Shown here: positions 6,440 through 7,593 of the stretch, piece after piece | How the letters are laid out: every line of letters starts with the position of its first letter | Numbering within the stretch: the stretch's first letter is position 1 | NCBI GenBank assembly: GCA_016929465.1 | Contig: JAFGIT010000395.1 | Coordinates: forward strand, 1 to 7,593 | Direction of reading: 5' to 3' | Source of the DNA: Candidatus Coatesiibacteriota bacterium | GTDB taxonomy: Bacteria; B130-G9 | DNA length: 7,593 nucleotides | Notes under the pieces: generated by a model | The model's input: the letters and a program-made list of their open reading frames with translations, nothing else | The model's database searches: none | Told to the model about the DNA's origin: nothing | Made by a program: the position numbers and the translations under genes

Positions 6440-6456
6440 ATGCCCCATCGGGGCAT
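6440..6456. repeat. Short perfect palindrome after the ATPase gene
   Basis: ATGCCCC and GGGGCAT form a perfect 7-bp stem with an ATC loop, followed immediately by the palindrome CACGTG (6457-6462). It could end ATPase transcripts, but no T-tract follows. Confidence 0.6.
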
Positions 6457-6467
6457 CACGTGATTAG

Positions 6468-6500
6468 CCGTAGCGTGCCGGCCGAAGGCCAAACCTACGG
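6468..6500 (-). repeat. GTAGG-headed palindromic repeat
   Basis: On the minus strand CCGTAG pairs with CTACGG at the ends and GGCC-TTC-GGCC forms the tip, with an unpaired middle. The GTAGG head is shared with the repeats inside the receptor gene, suggesting one broad repeat family. Confidence 0.6.
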
Positions 6501-6523
6501 ATCCAAGGAGCCCAAGACAAGCT

Positions 6524-6567
6524 TTCGCCCCTCCCGCCAATCGCCTGCGATTGGCGGGAGGGGCGAA
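6524..6567. repeat. Perfect 21-bp inverted repeat
   Basis: Arm 6524-6544 (TTCGCCCCTCCC...) is the exact reverse complement of 6547-6567, with only CT between. Such a long G+C-rich cruciform or hairpin in a gene gap suggests a REP- or MITE-like unit. No flanking T-tract marks it as a simple terminator. Confidence 0.85.
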
Positions 6568-6596
6568 GTAATTGAGGAAAGAGTGAACTGATTCCG

Positions 6597-6611
6597 CGCG
6601 TTTCAAACGCG
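6597..6611. repeat. Short palindrome CGCGTTT/AAACGCG
   Basis: A perfect 7-bp inverted repeat around a single C. It may form one unit with the next palindrome 51 nt downstream. Confidence 0.5.
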
Positions 6612-6662
6612 GCTATCCACATGTCGCTCTTCCAGAGTGGCGTTCTATTATTCATATTCATC

Positions 6663-6682
6663 GCCGGGTGTTGGACGCCGGC
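6663..6682. repeat. Short palindrome GCCGG/CCGGC
   Basis: A 5-bp G+C stem with a 10-nt loop. It is weak alone, but continues the run of palindromes in this gap. Confidence 0.4.
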
Positions 6683-6725
6683 TCTTACATAGAATCTGAG
6701 ATCATACCCCTTCGACGCAAGCCGT

Positions 6726-6754
6726 TTGAATCGGCGCCAAAAGCACCGTATATT
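6726..6754 (+). promoter_or_regulatory. Putative promoter of the DNA methyltransferase gene
   Basis: TTGAAT (6726-6731, 4 of 6) is separated by exactly 17 bp from TATATT (6749-6754, 5 of 6). The expected start near 6761 gives a leader of about 50 nt to the GTG at 6813. A GAATC site (6728-6732) overlaps the -35 box. Confidence 0.55.
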
Positions 6755-6812
6755 CTCCGCCTGTGCTTCAGAATTCAGTTCTAGACAATCCCTGACGGAG
6801 ATCTTTTGCACC

Positions 6813-7593
6813 GTGATCGATACAGCAGTCGATAAGGCTCAACCGGACCACTCCAATAAATCGCTGATACTCAGGGATTCGGATGCCGCGCGATACGATA
6901 CCGTCGAATCGGTCCGCAACAAGATAATACTCGGCGACTCGGGATCGGTGCTCAGGAAACTCCCGGGCGAGAGTTTCGACATGGTCTTCATGGACCCGCC
7001 CTACTTTCTGCAGCTGCCGAAAAAGAGCCGGTTACGGCGGTGGGAGGTCAAGAGTCACGTTGACGGCGTGAAGGACGACTGGGACAAGTTCGGCTCCTTC
7101 CAGGAATACGACGCCTATATCGAGAGCCTGCTCATGCCCATAAAGCGCCTGATGAAGCCGGCCGCGACGCTCTGGGTCATATCTACCTATCACAGCATCT
7201 TTCGCATCGGCCGCCTCATGCAGGACATGGGCTTCTGGATACTGAACGATGTCACCTGGGTGAAGACGAATCCGATGCCGAACTGGCTCGGGGTGCGGTT
7301 CACGAACGCGACTGAGACGCTGATCTGGGCGCTGAAGGATAAAGCGGCGAAGAAATATACGTTCAACAAGGACAAGGCAAAGGAGTTCGGCATTGGGGCA
7401 GTCGGTGCAGACGTCTGGGTGCTGCCGATATGCTCCGGAGTACAGCGCATAAAGGACGAGGAGGGTCAGAAGCTCCACTCGACGCAGAAGCCGATTGAAC
7501 TTCTGAAGCGTGTCATCCTCATCAGCACTAAGAAGGGCGACCTGGTCCTGGACCCCGTCGCCGGGACCGGCACCACCGGCGTCGTCGCGAAGA
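6813..7593 (+). CDS. CcrM/HinfI-type DNA adenine-N6 methyltransferase, 5' part
   Basis: 260 residues are visible before the window ends; the family is usually ~350-360 residues, so the C-terminus is missing. The start is placed at GTG 6813, with GGAG 12 nt upstream. The frame is closed by TAG at 6690, the only other upstream start (TTG 6726) lies in the promoter, and the next ATG (6981) is too close to the catalytic motif. Order of motifs is beta-class: catalytic DPPY at 61-64, a central region (WILNDVTWVKTNPMP at 142-156, RFTNATETLIWA just after), HSTQKP at 222-227, and the S-adenosylmethionine-binding loop DPVAGTGTTG at 247-256. The central motifs closely resemble those of CcrM and M.HinfI, which methylate adenine in GANTC; that specificity is inferred. 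No restriction enzyme gene is visible, so it may be an orphan regulatory methylase, but the downstream side is not in view. Confidence 0.88.
   Translation, partial: MIDTAVDKAQPDHSNKSLILRDSDAARYDTVESVRNKIILGDSGSVLRKLPGESFDMVFMDPPYFLQLPKKSRLRRWEVKSHVDGVKDDWDKFGSFQEYDAYIESLLMPIKRLMKPAATLWVISTYHSIFRIGRLMQDMGFWILNDVTWVKTNPMPNWLGVRFTNATETLIWALKDKAAKKYTFNKDKAKEFGIGAVGADVWVLPICSGVQRIKDEEGQKLHSTQKPIELLKRVILISTKKGDLVLDPVAGTGTTGVVAK

Larger units (their letters stand above)
6366..6812. other. 447-nt intergenic region rich in palindromes
   Basis: No credible gene lies here; short open frames on both strands are translations of the repeats. From left to right it holds an A+T-rich stretch (6366-6439), five separate palindromes (6440-6682), and the methyltransferase promoter (6726-6754) with its leader. 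Confidence 0.7.

Noticed and set aside
6464-6811. Open frames of 63-115 codons in the gap before the methyltransferase
   Set aside because: Their translations follow the palindromes (for example SRQSQAIGGRG on one strand and SRQSPAIGGRG on the other), so they are repeat shadows.
5082-7593. ATPase plus methyltransferase as a defence or restriction-modification system
   Set aside because: The two genes are 447 nt apart with a separate promoter for the methyltransferase, and no nuclease is visible. The methyltransferase looks like the orphan CcrM type; downstream sequence would be needed to reopen this.

Overview
The window comes from a Gram-negative (diderm) bacterium. It has a TonB-dependent outer-membrane receptor, signal peptides with a Gram-negative pattern, sigma70-type promoters and moderately high G+C coding sequence. 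I cannot place it in a phylum from sequence alone. The density of small palindromic repeats, some of them inside a reading frame, would suit an environmental or uncultured lineage.

Layout. Bases 1-434 (+) are the 3' end of an FAD-dependent oxidoreductase (amine-oxidase / protoporphyrinogen-oxidase-like). It converges on a minus-strand operon, with a strong hairpin at 493-529 between them. The operon reads right to left. It starts with a sigma70 promoter (4816-4843), then a cobalamin riboswitch (4639-4801) and a terminator-like expression platform (4553-4584). These are followed by a BtuB-type TonB-dependent receptor (2299-4533) and, 69 nt downstream, a secreted seven-bladed YVTN-type beta-propeller protein (550-2229). 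I read this as a B12-repressed corrinoid uptake operon. The propeller resembles in layout the BtuG partner known from Bacteroides, but has two extra N-terminal beta-domains.

Rightwards, a 248-nt divergent intergenic region carries two 49-nt two-hairpin repeats in inverted orientation (4863-4911 and 4979-5027). Then come an AAA-type ATPase with a C-terminal winged-helix-like part (5082-6365, +), a 447-nt intergenic stretch packed with five different palindromes, and the 5' part of a CcrM/HinfI-type DNA adenine methyltransferase (6813 to the window end, +). The methyltransferase has a recognisable promoter whose -35 box overlaps a GANTC site.

The most unusual signals are these. (1) A mosaic of four REP-like palindromes is inserted in frame in the mature N-terminus of the receptor. 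It includes a 29-bp direct repeat spaced exactly 180 bp apart and an inverted pair whose differences are mostly compensatory. (2) A riboswitch-BtuB-propeller operon suggests BtuG-like corrinoid capture. (3) Paired and clustered palindromes fill both larger intergenic regions. I see no CRISPR array, no transposase, no tRNA or rRNA, and no clear defence system.
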